A stretch of 64,000 bases of DNA, taken from Mucilaginibacter auburnensis (lineage in GTDB: Bacteria > Bacteroidota > Bacteroidia > Sphingobacteriales > Sphingobacteriaceae). The notes below the pieces were generated by a model. The model was given only the letters and a program-made list of their open reading frames with translations, searched no databases and was not told where the DNA came from. This document shows, piece after piece, positions 18,421 to 27,628 of this stretch. Positions within the stretch are counted from its first letter, which is position 1. Each line of letters starts with the position of its first letter. The stretch is taken from positions 1,674,001-1,738,000 of the forward strand of contig NZ_PGFJ01000001.1 of NCBI RefSeq assembly GCF_002797815.1, read 5' to 3'. The translations under genes and the position numbers were made by a program.

Positions 18421-20548
18421 TTTGTATTAACTCGTGTTGTAATAAAATTACCGACCGGCCCTCTACCTGTATTACTTCTCCGGCCTGGTAAACTTTATCT
18501 GTCGGTTTGAATGTGGGCTTGCTGGTGTCTATCAATACGTTCCAGTCTGCTGAGTATTTTGACTCAGGTAGCTTGTAATCTAATGTGTCATGGTATGCGT
18601 TGAAGATGATGTAGAAATTATCATCAATTACCTTATTGCCTTCGGAATTAACTGCGTGTAAACCCTGCCCATTTAAAAACACGGCTACAGATTTGGCGTA
18701 ACCTTCCTGCCAGTGCTCATCGTCCATGTTATTGCCGTCGGGTAAAAACCATGCTATATCCTCAATGCCGTCTGCTTTTACCGGTTCGCCTTTAAACCAA
18801 CTCTTTCTGGAGAAAGCGGCATGTTCGCGGCGTAGATGAATGAGCTGACGAGTAAACTCCTGCAGCTCCGTATCTTGATTTTCCCAATCCAACCATGAGA
18901 TCTCATTGTCCTGGCAATAAGCGTTGTTGTTACCTTGTTGTGTGCGGCCCATCTCATCTCCGGCCACCAGCATTGGTACCCCTTGCGATAAGAATAGTGT
19001 AGTTAGAAAATTACGTTTCTGCCTCGACCGTAGCTCGTTAATTGCGGCATCATCAGTAGGGCCTTCGGCGCCGCAGTTCCAAGATCGGTTGTGGCTTTCA
19101 CCATCATTGTTGTCTTCACCGTTAGCTTCGTTGTGCTTTTCGTTGTACGATACCAAGTCGTGCAGTGTGAAGCCATCATGCGCAGTAATGAAGTTTATGC
19201 TGGCAGTAGGGCGGCGGTAGTCCTCATACAAATCGGCGCTACCGGTTATACGGCCGGCAAAGTCACTTAGCATATTTTCGGTTCCGTTCCAGTAGTCGCG
19301 TATATCATCGCGGTATTTGCCGTTCCACTCGGCCCATCCCGGTGGAAACTTACCCACCTGATAGCCACCCTCGCCGATATCCCATGGCTCGGCTATCAGC
19401 TTAACCTGAGAAATAACCGGGTCCTGGTGAATAATATCAAAAAAGGCGCTGAGGCGGTTAACCTCATGCAGTTCGCGCGCCAACGTAGCGGCCAGGTCAA
19501 ATCTGAAACCATCCACATGCATTTCGGTGATCCAGTAGCGCAGGCTGTCCATCATCAAACGTAATACGCTTGGCAGGTTGGCGTTAAGGGTATTACCGGT
19601 GCCTGTGTAGTCATTATAGTATCTTTGGTTATCTTCAACCATGCGGTAGTATGACAGGTTATCAATCCCTCTGAAAGATAGGGTAGGTCCCATGCGGTTG
19701 CCCTCTCCGGTATGGTTATAAACCACATCCAGTATCACCTCCATGCCTGCTTTGTGCAGTTCCTTCACCATATTTTTGAATTCCTTCACCTGGTCATTTA
19801 TCCTGTCGCCGGCGGCATAGCTGGGCTCGGGTGCAAAGAAGTTAACAGTGTTGTATCCCCAGTAGTTGGACCTGCCACCGTCACGCAAATACCTATCGCT
19901 TAAAAAGTAGTGAACAGGCATCAATTCAACCGCGGTAATGCCCAGTTTTTTAAGATATTCTATACTTGCCGGATGCGCCAGGCCCGCATATGTACCGCGC
20001 AGATTTTCGGGAATATCCGGATGGCGTTTGGTGAAGCCTTTTACATGCGTTTCGTAAATTATGGTGTTGTAGTAGGCTACTCGTGGTGGTCTGTCATCTC
20101 CCCAATCAAAATGCGGATCTATAACTACCGATTTTGGTACATACGGCGCGCTGTCTGAAGTGCTAAAGGTCAGATCGCCATCTGGATGGCCTATCTCATA
20201 ACCAAACAGGGCATCGTTCCACTCAACCTGACCTGATAGCGCTTTTGCATAAGGATCAACCAGTAGCTTGTTCGGGTTAAAGCGGTGACCGTTCTCAGGC
20301 TCATAGGGGCCATGTACGCGGTATCCGTATAACTGACCAGGTTTTATGCCGGGCAGGTACACGTGCCATATCAGGTTGTCGTGTTCGGTTACAGGTATTT
20401 TAAGGTATTCAAGCTCATCTTCAATATGTTGAAATAGGCATAGTTCAACAAGCGTGGCATGTTCAGAATAGAGAGCAAAGTTTACGCCTTTGCCGTCCCA
20501 GGTTGCACCAAGCGGAAATGGGCCGCCGGGGTATACAGGTTGTTTCAT
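18401..20548 (-). CDS. glgX: Glycogen debranching enzyme (TreX/GlgX type)
   Basis: 715-residue GH13 isoamylase-type enzyme that hydrolyses alpha-1,6 branches of glycogen, supplying linear maltodextrins. An N-terminal CBM48 domain (about 8-110) is followed by the barrel with catalytic Asp351 (VDGFRFDLAATL), Glu387 (LIAEPWDIG) and Asp458 (ITAHDGFTLHDL). YNHTGEGN and the acidic insert NEANGEDNNDGESHNRSWNCG are typical of GlgX/TreX. It is the first gene of an operon running to treZ, treY-malQ and the NTF2-like gene, so TreX is the functional reading. Confidence 0.95.
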   Translation of the reverse strand: MKQPVYPGGPFPLGATWDGKGVNFALYSEHATLVELCLFQHIEDELEYLKIPVTEHDNLIWHVYLPGIKPGQLYGYRVHGPYEPENGHRFNPNKLLVDPYAKALSGQVEWNDALFGYEIGHPDGDLTFSTSDSAPYVPKSVVIDPHFDWGDDRPPRVAYYNTIIYETHVKGFTKRHPDIPENLRGTYAGLAHPASIEYLKKLGITAVELMPVHYFLSDRYLRDGGRSNYWGYNTVNFFAPEPSYAAGDRINDQVKEFKNMVKELHKAGMEVILDVVYNHTGEGNRMGPTLSFRGIDNLSYYRMVEDNQRYYNDYTGTGNTLNANLPSVLRLMMDSLRYWITEMHVDGFRFDLAATLARELHEVNRLSAFFDIIHQDPVISQVKLIAEPWDIGEGGYQVGKFPPGWAEWNGKYRDDIRDYWNGTENMLSDFAGRITGSADLYEDYRRPTASINFITAHDGFTLHDLVSYNEKHNEANGEDNNDGESHNRSWNCGAEGPTDDAAINELRSRQKRNFLTTLFLSQGVPMLVAGDEMGRTQQGNNNAYCQDNEISWLDWENQDTELQEFTRQLIHLRREHAAFSRKSWFKGEPVKADGIEDIAWFLPDGNNMDDEHWQEGYAKSVAVFLNGQGLHAVNSEGNKVIDDNFYIIFNAYHDTLDYKLPESKYSADWNVLIDTSKPTFKPTDKVYQAGEVIQVEGRSVILLQHELIQNGNKRL

Positions 20549-20881
20549 AGTTGTTTTTGCAGATGTAGGCCAGGTTTGTTCCGGGCACCCTCATAACATA
20601 CAACCTGTGGTGATAGTTTAGCCGCTTTCGGTTTTTATTTTATTTAACGTATAAACAACATAGCACTGCGGTGTTACACAGATATCGAGATAACAATTGT
20701 AACGCCTGTAATAGGTTTATGTGTTAATGTATTAAAAATGAATTGGTTAATTTTTCGACGTGTAACACGACGCAACAACTTTTAAGTAAGTTTTTTTAGC
20801 TTTAAATGGGCCATAAAATTATGATTATCAAATTTTTGAAAAAGTGCCAGTTTTGCTACCTTTTGTGAAACACTTTCCAAT
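20549..20881. other. Intergenic region upstream of the trehalose operon
   Basis: No gene is seen on either strand. It lies between the start of glgX/treX (minus strand) and the terminator of the efflux operon (also minus strand), so it should hold the trehalose operon promoter. It is AT-rich, particularly 20630-20860. No exact TAnnTTTG box or strong dyad was found. Confidence 0.5.
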
Positions 20882-20916
20882 AAAAAAAGGGCGAGTGCCT
20901 AAGCAGTCCGCCCTTT
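20882..20916 (-). terminator. Rho-independent terminator of the RND efflux operon
   Basis: On the minus strand AAAGGGCG (20909-20916), a 15-base loop and CGCCCTTT (20886-20893) form an 8-bp stem followed by a run of T (the seven A of 20882-20888 on the plus strand). It lies 33 bases after the outer-membrane factor stop. Confidence 0.85.
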
Positions 20917-20948
20917 GCCGACAGGGGTCAGTCAGCCTAAAACACTTA

Positions 20949-22379
20949 TCAATTCCAGCCACCCCCCAGGGCATGGTAAATGCCGATGACTGCGTTCATT
21001 TGTTTCATTTTGGTTTCAATCAGATCAAATTTTGATTCGAGTGCATCACGTTGAGTTAACAACACCTCCATATAATCTGCCCTTGCCGAGCGGAACAGGT
21101 TGTTAGAGATATTGATCGACTCGGTAAGCTTTTGCACTTCCTTCGATTTGGTATCATAAGCCTTGCCCAGGTTATCAATGTTTGAAAGCTGATTAACCAC
21201 CTCTATATAAGCATTCAGAACCGTACGCTCATAGGTATAAACGGCCTGTATCTGCTTAGCATTAGCTGTGGCATAGTTGGCTTTTATTGCATTTCTGTTA
21301 ACCACCGGAGCCATCAGATCGCCCGCCAAAGAGTACAATATTGACGAAGGATTGAACAAGAACTTTGGATTAAATGCGTTATAACCTACCGCAGCGTTTA
21401 TATCTAACCTTGGATAGAAGTTGGCCTTAGCAACTGTGATATCCAGCTTAGATGCAGCAAGATCTAACTCGGCCTGGCGCACATCCGGACGGTTAATGAG
21501 TAATTGTGATGGTATACCCGCCATAATACTTTGCGGTACAATGGTATTGAAAGTTTGGTCGTCACGCTGTATAGGTTGAGGATATCGCGCCAGCAAGAAG
21601 TTAATGCGGTTCTCTGTCTCGCGTATGCGTTGTTTTATGCCGTATTGCAAACTTTGCGTATTCAGCACCTCTGCCTCAAACTTACGTACTGCCAGCATGG
21701 TTACCCTGGTTGCTTCCATTTGCAGCTTAACCACTTTAAGCGCATTGGTTTGCAGCTCAATGTTCTGGTTAACTATCAGCAGTTGGTTATCTAAAGCAAG
21801 CAACTCATAATAAGAGTTAGCCACTTCAGCCACCAGGTTAGTAATAACAAAATTACGTCCTTCAATAGATGACAGGTATCTGTTTAACGCCGCCTTTTTA
21901 GCAGTATGCAGCTTTTTCCAAATGTCCACTTCCCAATTGGCCTGTATAGCTAACAGGTAGTCGGGTAGGGGTTCAGGGCGCTCTTCTCCTGGTCTTATCT
22001 CGGTATTAGCTTCTAAAGCGCCCATATTAGTGTAGCGGCCGGGCTTGTCAAAACCTGCACCGGCGCGCACACCAACAAATGGCAAATATTCACCCTTGCG
22101 GGCTCTTACCTCATTGCGGGCAATCTCTATCTCCTGTAGCGTTATATTTAATTCCTGATTGTTTTTAATGGCGGTATCAATCAGGTCTTTAAGGTAAGGG
22201 TCGGTAAAGTATTGCCGCCAATTCATCTTACCTGTGTTGGTGGTGTCCTGCGATGCTGTAAGATAGCCCGCAGGTACCGCCTTGTTTTCTGTTTTGCTTA
22301 CCAGCGTCGGCACTTTACATGCCGTAAACGCTGATAGCAAAAACGCGACCGCTATATATTCTTTTTTGATATTATACAT
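20949..22379 (-). CDS. Outer-membrane efflux lipoprotein (TolC/NodT family)
   Basis: 476-residue outer-membrane factor of an RND pump. A lipoprotein signal (YIAVAFLLSAFTAC) makes Cys21 the lipidation site. The body holds the two OEP repeats: long helices with NQELNITLQEIEIARNEVRA and, in the second half, LINRPDVRQAELDLAASKLD, the standard NodT-family signature (RPDVxxAE), followed by the channel strand segment FYPRLDINAAVGY. Its start overlaps the pump gene end by 8 bases, so it is the last gene of the adaptor-pump-channel operon and is followed by a terminator. Confidence 0.95.
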   Translation of the reverse strand: MYNIKKEYIAVAFLLSAFTACKVPTLVSKTENKAVPAGYLTASQDTTNTGKMNWRQYFTDPYLKDLIDTAIKNNQELNITLQEIEIARNEVRARKGEYLPFVGVRAGAGFDKPGRYTNMGALEANTEIRPGEERPEPLPDYLLAIQANWEVDIWKKLHTAKKAALNRYLSSIEGRNFVITNLVAEVANSYYELLALDNQLLIVNQNIELQTNALKVVKLQMEATRVTMLAVRKFEAEVLNTQSLQYGIKQRIRETENRINFLLARYPQPIQRDDQTFNTIVPQSIMAGIPSQLLINRPDVRQAELDLAASKLDITVAKANFYPRLDINAAVGYNAFNPKFLFNPSSILYSLAGDLMAPVVNRNAIKANYATANAKQIQAVYTYERTVLNAYIEVVNQLSNIDNLGKAYDTKSKEVQKLTESINISNNLFRSARADYMEVLLTQRDALESKFDLIETKMKQMNAVIGIYHALGGGWN

Positions 22380-25300
22380 TGTGATCTATTTCTTCGGTTA
22401 ATGGAACTTCGTCTTCGTCATTGATCATCTTCTTGCCATCGGCCAGTTTAGCGAAAATGTAAAACAGGCCCGGAATGATTATTACCCCGAACACGGTACC
22501 CAAAAGCATACCCCCGGCTGATGAAGAACCAATGGTACGGTTACCTATAGCACCCGGACCGGTTGAGAACAACAGCGGTATCAAACCGGCAATAAATGCG
22601 AACGACGTCATGAGGATTGGGCGGAAACGGGTTTTGGCGCCCTCAATAGCCGCGTCAACAAGCGTTGCGCCATGCTGACGACGCTGTACGGCAAACTCTA
22701 CAATCAGTACCGCGTTTTTACCTAACAGGCCCACCAACATTACTAAACCCACCTGCGCGTAGATGTCGTTAGAAAGTCCCATCATTTTAATGAGGATAAA
22801 CGCACCAAAAATACCTACAGGCAGAGATAGTACTACCGCGAATGGTAACAGGAAGCTTTCGTACTGTGCGGCAAGTACCAGGTAAACAAACACCAATACA
22901 ATCAGGAAGATGTACAGCGCTTCGTTACCACGGGTGGCCTCATCTTTTGATAAGCCTATCCAGTCAATACCGTAACCACGCGGAAGTGTTTTTTCTGCAA
23001 CTTCCTGTATGGCTGCTATGGCCTCACCGCTACTATAACCCGCTGCAGGCGCACCGTTTATAGCTGATGAAGGGTACATGTTAAAGCGGGTTATCTCGTT
23101 AAGTCCCTGCGTTTTCTTTATCTTCATAAAGGATGAGTAGGGCACCATCTCATCACGGTTGTTTTTTACATACAGCTTCAATACATCATCAGGCAGCTGT
23201 CTGTACTCCGGTGATGCCTGTACGTAAACTTTAAAGAAGGTACCAAAACGAATAAAGCCTAATTCATAGGTACTACCTATTAAAATAGAGAGGTTATCCA
23301 TTGCTTTTTCAATTGATACACCCTTCTGCATGGCTGCCTTATTGTCAACAATTAACTCATATTGAGGATAGTTGGACGCAAAGAAGGTAAACAAACCGGT
23401 AAGCTCTTTACGCTTGCGCAGGGCAGCCATAAAGTCGTCATTCACCTTGCCTAACTCTTTATAGTTACCGGTGTTGGTTTTATCTAACAAACGTAAGGAG
23501 AAACCGCCTGCTGCACCGTAACCCGGTACTGCCGGTGGTTGGAAAAACTCAATAGTAGCTCCCGGAATTTCTTTAGCTTTTTCTTCCAGTTCTTCAATGA
23601 TCTGAACAGCGGTTAGTTTCCTGTCATTCCATGCTTTCAGGTTGATCAAACACGTACCGGCGTTTGAACCACGCCCTTCCGTCAAAATTTCATAACCTGC
23701 CAGTGCAGATACAGATTGTATACCTTCCACATGTTCGGCTATTTCCTGAAGCTGGCGTGCAATATCATTGGTACGCTCAAGTGTTGAACCCGGAGGCGTT
23801 TGAATAATGGCATAGATCTGTCCCTGATCCTCACTTGGGATAAAGCCTGTTGGTAAGGTTTGCGATGTTAACCATATACCCGCGCAAAATGCTATTAAAA
23901 TACCCCAGGTAACCATTTTACGGTCAACTATTTTAACCAGAAACTTGGTATAGGTACCGGTAACGCGTTCAAACCAGTTGTTAAATCCGTCTATTAATCT
24001 GTTTATCGGGTTTTTGCTTTTTGGCTGGCCATGGGTGTTTTTTAATATCATGGCGCAAAGCACCGGTGTAAGCGTTAAAGCCACAAAGCCCGATATTACA
24101 ATGGACGTTGCCATGGTAATAGAGAACTGCCTGTAAAAGATACCTACCGGACCCGACATGAACGCCACCGGCACGAACACTGCCGTCATTAACAACGTAA
24201 TGGCTATAATAGCTCCGGCTATCTCGTGCAGTACCTCTTTAGTAGCCAAATACGGACTCAAATGCTTCTCGGCCATTTTGGTGTGTACCGCCTCGACAAC
24301 TACGATGGCATTATCTACCACAATACCAATAGCCAGCACCAATGCAAACAGCGTTATCAGGTTAATGGTAAGCCCGAAAAGCTGCATGAAAATGAAAGTA
24401 CCTATCAATGAAACCGGTACCGCAAGGGTTGGGATCAGCGTGGAGCGCCAGTCGCCAAGGAAGATAAATACCACAATAGCCACCAGTATAAAGGCTTCGG
24501 CAAGCGTGTGGATTACCTTCTCAATAGATGCATCAAGGAAGTTGGATACGTCATAACTGATCTGGTATTTCATCCCGGCAGGGAAAGATTCTTTTTGAAT
24601 TTCATCCAGTTTTGCCTTTACCTCTTTAATTACATCGCTGGCATTACTGCCGTAGGTTTGTTTAAGGGTGATAGCCGCAGACGGGTGACCGTCAAGGTTG
24701 GAGTAGATGTCATAAAACTCGCTGCCAAACTCCACGTCAGCAACATCTTTCAGGTGGAGGATCTCTCCATCAGGCTTGGCCCTGATAATAACATTCTGAT
24801 ATTGTTCGGGCTTATTGTAACGGCCTTCGTAAGTTAATACATACTCCAGCGATTGTGATTTTTTACCTGTACTTTGCCCCAGCCTTCCCGGCGAACCGAT
24901 GATGCTTTGCTGGGCCAGCGCTTCCATTACCTCGTCTGTTGATACGTTATAGGCGCGCATCCTGTCGGGTTTAAGCCAAATACGCATAGCGTACTGACGG
25001 CTACCCAATATCTTAGCGCTACCTACACCTTTCAACCTGCTTAGTTCCGGTATAATGTTAACGTTGGCAAAGTTGTAAAGGAAGTTCTCATTAGCATTTT
25101 TGTCCTCGCTGTAAAGGTTAACATACATAAGCATGTTAGGCGAGGTATAGCTGATAACCAAACCCTCGCGCTGTACAAGCGGCGGGAGCCTGCTGGTTAC
25201 CTGTTCAATACGGTTTTTTACGTTTACAACCGCGGCGTTGGGGTCAACACCTAAGTCAAAAACTACTTGTATGGTGGCCTCACCGGCGCTGGTAGCGTCA

Positions 25301-25539
25301 GAGGTCATATATTTCATTCCGGGGGCACCGTTGATGGCTTTTTCCATCGGTATTAAAACCGACTCAACCAGTACATTGGCGCTTGCACCCGGATACGCAA
25401 CGTTCACCACAACCATAGGCGGCGCTATGGAAGGGAACTGCGAAACGGGCAGTGATGTGATGGCCAGTATTCCCATCAGGACGATCGATATCGATAAGAC
25501 GATAGCGAACACCGGCCTTTTCATAAATATGTTAAACAT
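22372..25539 (-). CDS. RND multidrug efflux pump, HAE1 family (AcrB/MexB type)
   Basis: 1055-residue inner-membrane proton antiporter with the 12-helix duplicated topology and two large periplasmic loops. The start FMKRPVFAIVLSISIVLMG and PVSQFPSIAPPMV are HAE1 hallmarks; TM10 keeps the relay Lys (LLGKNAVLIVEFA). In TM4 the relay reads GIVVDNAIVVVEA: the first Asp is present, the second (Asp408 in AcrB) is Asn. Tripartite partners are adjacent: adaptor 24 bases upstream, outer-membrane channel overlapping downstream. Substrate cannot be deduced. Confidence 0.96.
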   Translation of the reverse strand: MFNIFMKRPVFAIVLSISIVLMGILAITSLPVSQFPSIAPPMVVVNVAYPGASANVLVESVLIPMEKAINGAPGMKYMTSDATSAGEATIQVVFDLGVDPNAAVVNVKNRIEQVTSRLPPLVQREGLVISYTSPNMLMYVNLYSEDKNANENFLYNFANVNIIPELSRLKGVGSAKILGSRQYAMRIWLKPDRMRAYNVSTDEVMEALAQQSIIGSPGRLGQSTGKKSQSLEYVLTYEGRYNKPEQYQNVIIRAKPDGEILHLKDVADVEFGSEFYDIYSNLDGHPSAAITLKQTYGSNASDVIKEVKAKLDEIQKESFPAGMKYQISYDVSNFLDASIEKVIHTLAEAFILVAIVVFIFLGDWRSTLIPTLAVPVSLIGTFIFMQLFGLTINLITLFALVLAIGIVVDNAIVVVEAVHTKMAEKHLSPYLATKEVLHEIAGAIIAITLLMTAVFVPVAFMSGPVGIFYRQFSITMATSIVISGFVALTLTPVLCAMILKNTHGQPKSKNPINRLIDGFNNWFERVTGTYTKFLVKIVDRKMVTWGILIAFCAGIWLTSQTLPTGFIPSEDQGQIYAIIQTPPGSTLERTNDIARQLQEIAEHVEGIQSVSALAGYEILTEGRGSNAGTCLINLKAWNDRKLTAVQIIEELEEKAKEIPGATIEFFQPPAVPGYGAAGGFSLRLLDKTNTGNYKELGKVNDDFMAALRKRKELTGLFTFFASNYPQYELIVDNKAAMQKGVSIEKAMDNLSILIGSTYELGFIRFGTFFKVYVQASPEYRQLPDDVLKLYVKNNRDEMVPYSSFMKIKKTQGLNEITRFNMYPSSAINGAPAAGYSSGEAIAAIQEVAEKTLPRGYGIDWIGLSKDEATRGNEALYIFLIVLVFVYLVLAAQYESFLLPFAVVLSLPVGIFGAFILIKMMGLSNDIYAQVGLVMLVGLLGKNAVLIVEFAVQRRQHGATLVDAAIEGAKTRFRPILMTSFAFIAGLIPLLFSTGPGAIGNRTIGSSSAGGMLLGTVFGVIIIPGLFYIFAKLADGKKMINDEDEVPLTEEIDHNV

Positions 25540-25563
25540 GTTTAAATCTTTTGGTGAGTGAGA

Positions 25564-26643
25564 CTATTCAGTCGGTAATTTCAGCTTGTGTATCACACTT
25601 TCGGGCTTTTCAAAATCATAGCTGATCTTGTCGCCTTCTTTAACCTTTTTCAGGCCTTCAAGCAAAATTTTATCGCTTGGTTTAAGGCCTTCGGTAACTG
25701 CATACAGATCTTCCATTTCGGCACCAACCGTTATCTGGCGAGATCTTACTTTGTTGTCTTTATCAACAACATACACGTAGCGTTTGTCCAACACTTCAAA
25801 AGTTGCTTTCTGCGGGATAATGATGGCATTTTTAAGCGGCACCACCATGCGTATATTACCCGTTTCGCCATGGCGAAGTAGGCCTTTAGGGTTAGGGAAG
25901 GTAGCCCTGAACGGGATGTTACCGGTTTCATTATCAAAATCGGCCTCAACCGTTTCAACCACGCCGGGATGATCAAACACCTGCTGGTTGGCCATTAACA
26001 GGCTAACTGTTGGTTTACCTGTTTCGGCTTTAGCTTTATAATCTAAGTATTCAGCCTCGGGTACGTTAAAATATACCCACATCTGGCTGTTGTCGGCAAG
26101 GGTTGAAAGCAGATCGCCTTCGTCAAGTAAGCTACCCGGACGAGCGGCAAACTTGTCAATAATGCCGTCAAACGGCGCGTTTATTTTGGTGAACTGTAAA
26201 TGCACATTGTTCAAAGCCAGGTCTGCTTTGGCGCGTGCAAGTTTAGCTTTGGCCATGGCCAGTTCATTAGGGGCTACAACGTTGCTGTCGGCCAGGCGTT
26301 TGGTGTTTTGATATTCAATGTTGGCAAAGTTTACCTCGGCAGCAGCTTTTTGGGCTTCAGCCTGGTAAATGTTAGGCATTATCTGGAATAGGGGTTGGCC
26401 TTTGTGTACAAACTGACCTTCGTCAACATAAACGTTTTGTAAGTAGCCACGTTCCTGCGCACGTAATTCAATGTGACGGATGGAACGAACCTGACCAACA
26501 TATTCTTTAACTATGGTTGTGTCCATTTCAATAGGACTGGTAACCAGTAGTTTAACGTTTTCTTCTTTTTGTTCTTCTTTTTGTTTGCAGCTTGTATAGC
26601 TTAAAAGGGCACAAATACCCATTGGGATAAGATATCTCTTCAT
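25564..26643 (-). CDS. RND efflux periplasmic adaptor (membrane fusion protein)
   Basis: 359-residue lipoprotein (LIPMGICALLSYTSC, Cys19 lipidated) with the adaptor order: beta-barrel/lipoyl half (HIELRAQERGYLQNVYVDEG, VHKGQPLFQI), helical hairpin (about 95-145, KLARAKADLAL), second lipoyl half (INAPFDGIIDKFAARPGSL), barrel and membrane-proximal domain (RQITVGAEMEDLYAVTEGLK). It bridges the pump and outer-membrane factor encoded downstream, and is the first gene of the operon. No regulator gene adjoins it. Confidence 0.95.
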   Translation of the reverse strand: MKRYLIPMGICALLSYTSCKQKEEQKEENVKLLVTSPIEMDTTIVKEYVGQVRSIRHIELRAQERGYLQNVYVDEGQFVHKGQPLFQIMPNIYQAEAQKAAAEVNFANIEYQNTKRLADSNVVAPNELAMAKAKLARAKADLALNNVHLQFTKINAPFDGIIDKFAARPGSLLDEGDLLSTLADNSQMWVYFNVPEAEYLDYKAKAETGKPTVSLLMANQQVFDHPGVVETVEADFDNETGNIPFRATFPNPKGLLRHGETGNIRMVVPLKNAIIIPQKATFEVLDKRYVYVVDKDNKVRSRQITVGAEMEDLYAVTEGLKPSDKILLEGLKKVKEGDKISYDFEKPESVIHKLKLPTE

Positions 26644-26770
26644 AGCGGTTTACGTTGAAACCAATATTTTGATTTGTAAAAATTAAATAAGTAGGAGGCA
26701 TGGTTAGATCAAACCAAAGCCATACAACCATAGCGGTTGTAAGTATTTAACCGGGCGTAGCCCGTTACAA

Positions 26771-27154
26771 TCAAACTCTTATGCTACGAAGTTGGATATA
26801 GCGGGGAAGGGAATTTAAAGAAAGATAAGCGGGCTGGTATTGAACCTTAAGCTTGCTTTGTGTTTGAAAAATAGCGGTAATGCCATAAACAATGGCACAG
26901 GCCAATACAGCCAAAGCCGTGTTGCGTTTTACACGCGAGGTTGTGGTATCCTCTTCATCCTCCACGATCTGAAAAACGCGCGAATCTCTTACAGGCTGAA
27001 CAGGGGTAAATTTTAAATCGTTTTGATAATGTAAGGCTTCATCAAGTGTGATAAAGTTTACGGAACTATAGGTATGAAAAGACGAAGCGGAGCGGCTGGT
27101 TCCTGTGGCGAACAGAATCCCTATAAATAAGAAGAATTTAAAAAGCCACTTCAT
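26771..27154 (-). CDS. Small exported or membrane-anchored protein of unknown function
   Basis: 127 residues; not recognised. It has a signal peptide (LFKFFLFIGILFATGTSRS), an extracytoplasmic segment with an acidic patch (IVEDEEDTTTSR), one further hydrophobic helix (TALAVLACAIVYGITAIF, about 83-100) and a basic tail. A TAnnTTTG box ends 7 bases before the ATG, which supports expression. It is upstream of the efflux operon but separated by 127 bases with two short hairpins, so joint transcription is uncertain. Confidence 0.6.
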   Translation of the reverse strand: MKWLFKFFLFIGILFATGTSRSASSFHTYSSVNFITLDEALHYQNDLKFTPVQPVRDSRVFQIVEDEEDTTTSRVKRNTALAVLACAIVYGITAIFQTQSKLKVQYQPAYLSLNSLPRYIQLRSIRV

Positions 27155-27161
27155 TTGTTCT

Positions 27162-27169
27162 CAAATTTA
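27162..27169 (-). promoter_or_regulatory. -7 box of the small exported protein gene
   Basis: TAAATTTG on the minus strand, an exact TAnnTTTG match, ends 7 bases before the ATG at 27152-27154. Transcription would begin almost at the start codon, giving a leaderless or nearly leaderless mRNA. No -33 box was found. Confidence 0.4.
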
Positions 27170-27246
27170 TATAAAAAAACCTTTTTTAAAGAAAAGTTAT
27201 CAATAAAAAGAGTGTTTTTATATCAATATTTTTACGCTTTTACTGC

Positions 27247-27270
27247 AAAAACGTGCAATTGTACGTTTTT
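27247..27270. promoter_or_regulatory. 24-bp palindrome between divergent genes
   Basis: AAAAACGT (27247-27254) and ACGTTTTT (27263-27270) are perfect arms around CAATTG (27256-27261); only one base pair of the full 24-bp dyad mismatches. Both flanking genes read away from it, so it is more likely an operator or binding site than a terminator. Confidence 0.45.
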
Positions 27271-27434
27271 ATTTTTGGTCTTTTCAAAAAAAATAACAAC
27301 CTGACACATTAACGACTTGCTGTGTAATTGCTTTTTTACCTATTTTCACCTGCATAAACCAGTATTTTAAATACAAACAAAGAGCTGCGATGCAAGGTTA
27401 CTTAATTATAAATAACCTATAACATTAAGCCGAT

Positions 27435-27617
27435 ATGGGAAAGAAACATGATACGTTTCCGGAAGAGCAGCCAGAAATGCCTGTTCCGGAAGAACGCCCG
27501 GAGATAACAGAACCTGCCGATCCGAAAATGCCTGAAATACCTCAGGAAGATCCGCAACGAGTTCCGGACGAGCTTCCGCCTCCCGAGTTGCCAAAGGAGG
27601 AGCCGGGTGTAATTTAA
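27435..27617 (+). CDS. Short proline/glutamate-rich protein
   Basis: 60 residues with no hydrophobic segment; Pro, Glu and Asp make up over half of it, with repeated short units such as PEERPEITEP, PEIPQEDPQ and PPPELPKEEP. It is likely disordered. It ends 11 bases before the lipocalin ATG, which argues for a real cotranscribed gene. Longer open frames on the other strand over this segment appear to be a by-product of its CCG/GAA-rich codons. Function unknown. Confidence 0.6.
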   Translation: MGKKHDTFPEEQPEMPVPEERPEITEPADPKMPEIPQEDPQRVPDELPPPELPKEEPGVI

Positions 27618-27628
27618 ATTTATACACC

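Noticed and set aside
26700..26770. Two short hairpins (ACAACC/GGTTGT and CGGGC/GCCCG) between the small exported protein gene and the efflux operon
   Set aside because: Stems of 5-6 bp without a T tract on either strand; not strong enough to call a terminator.
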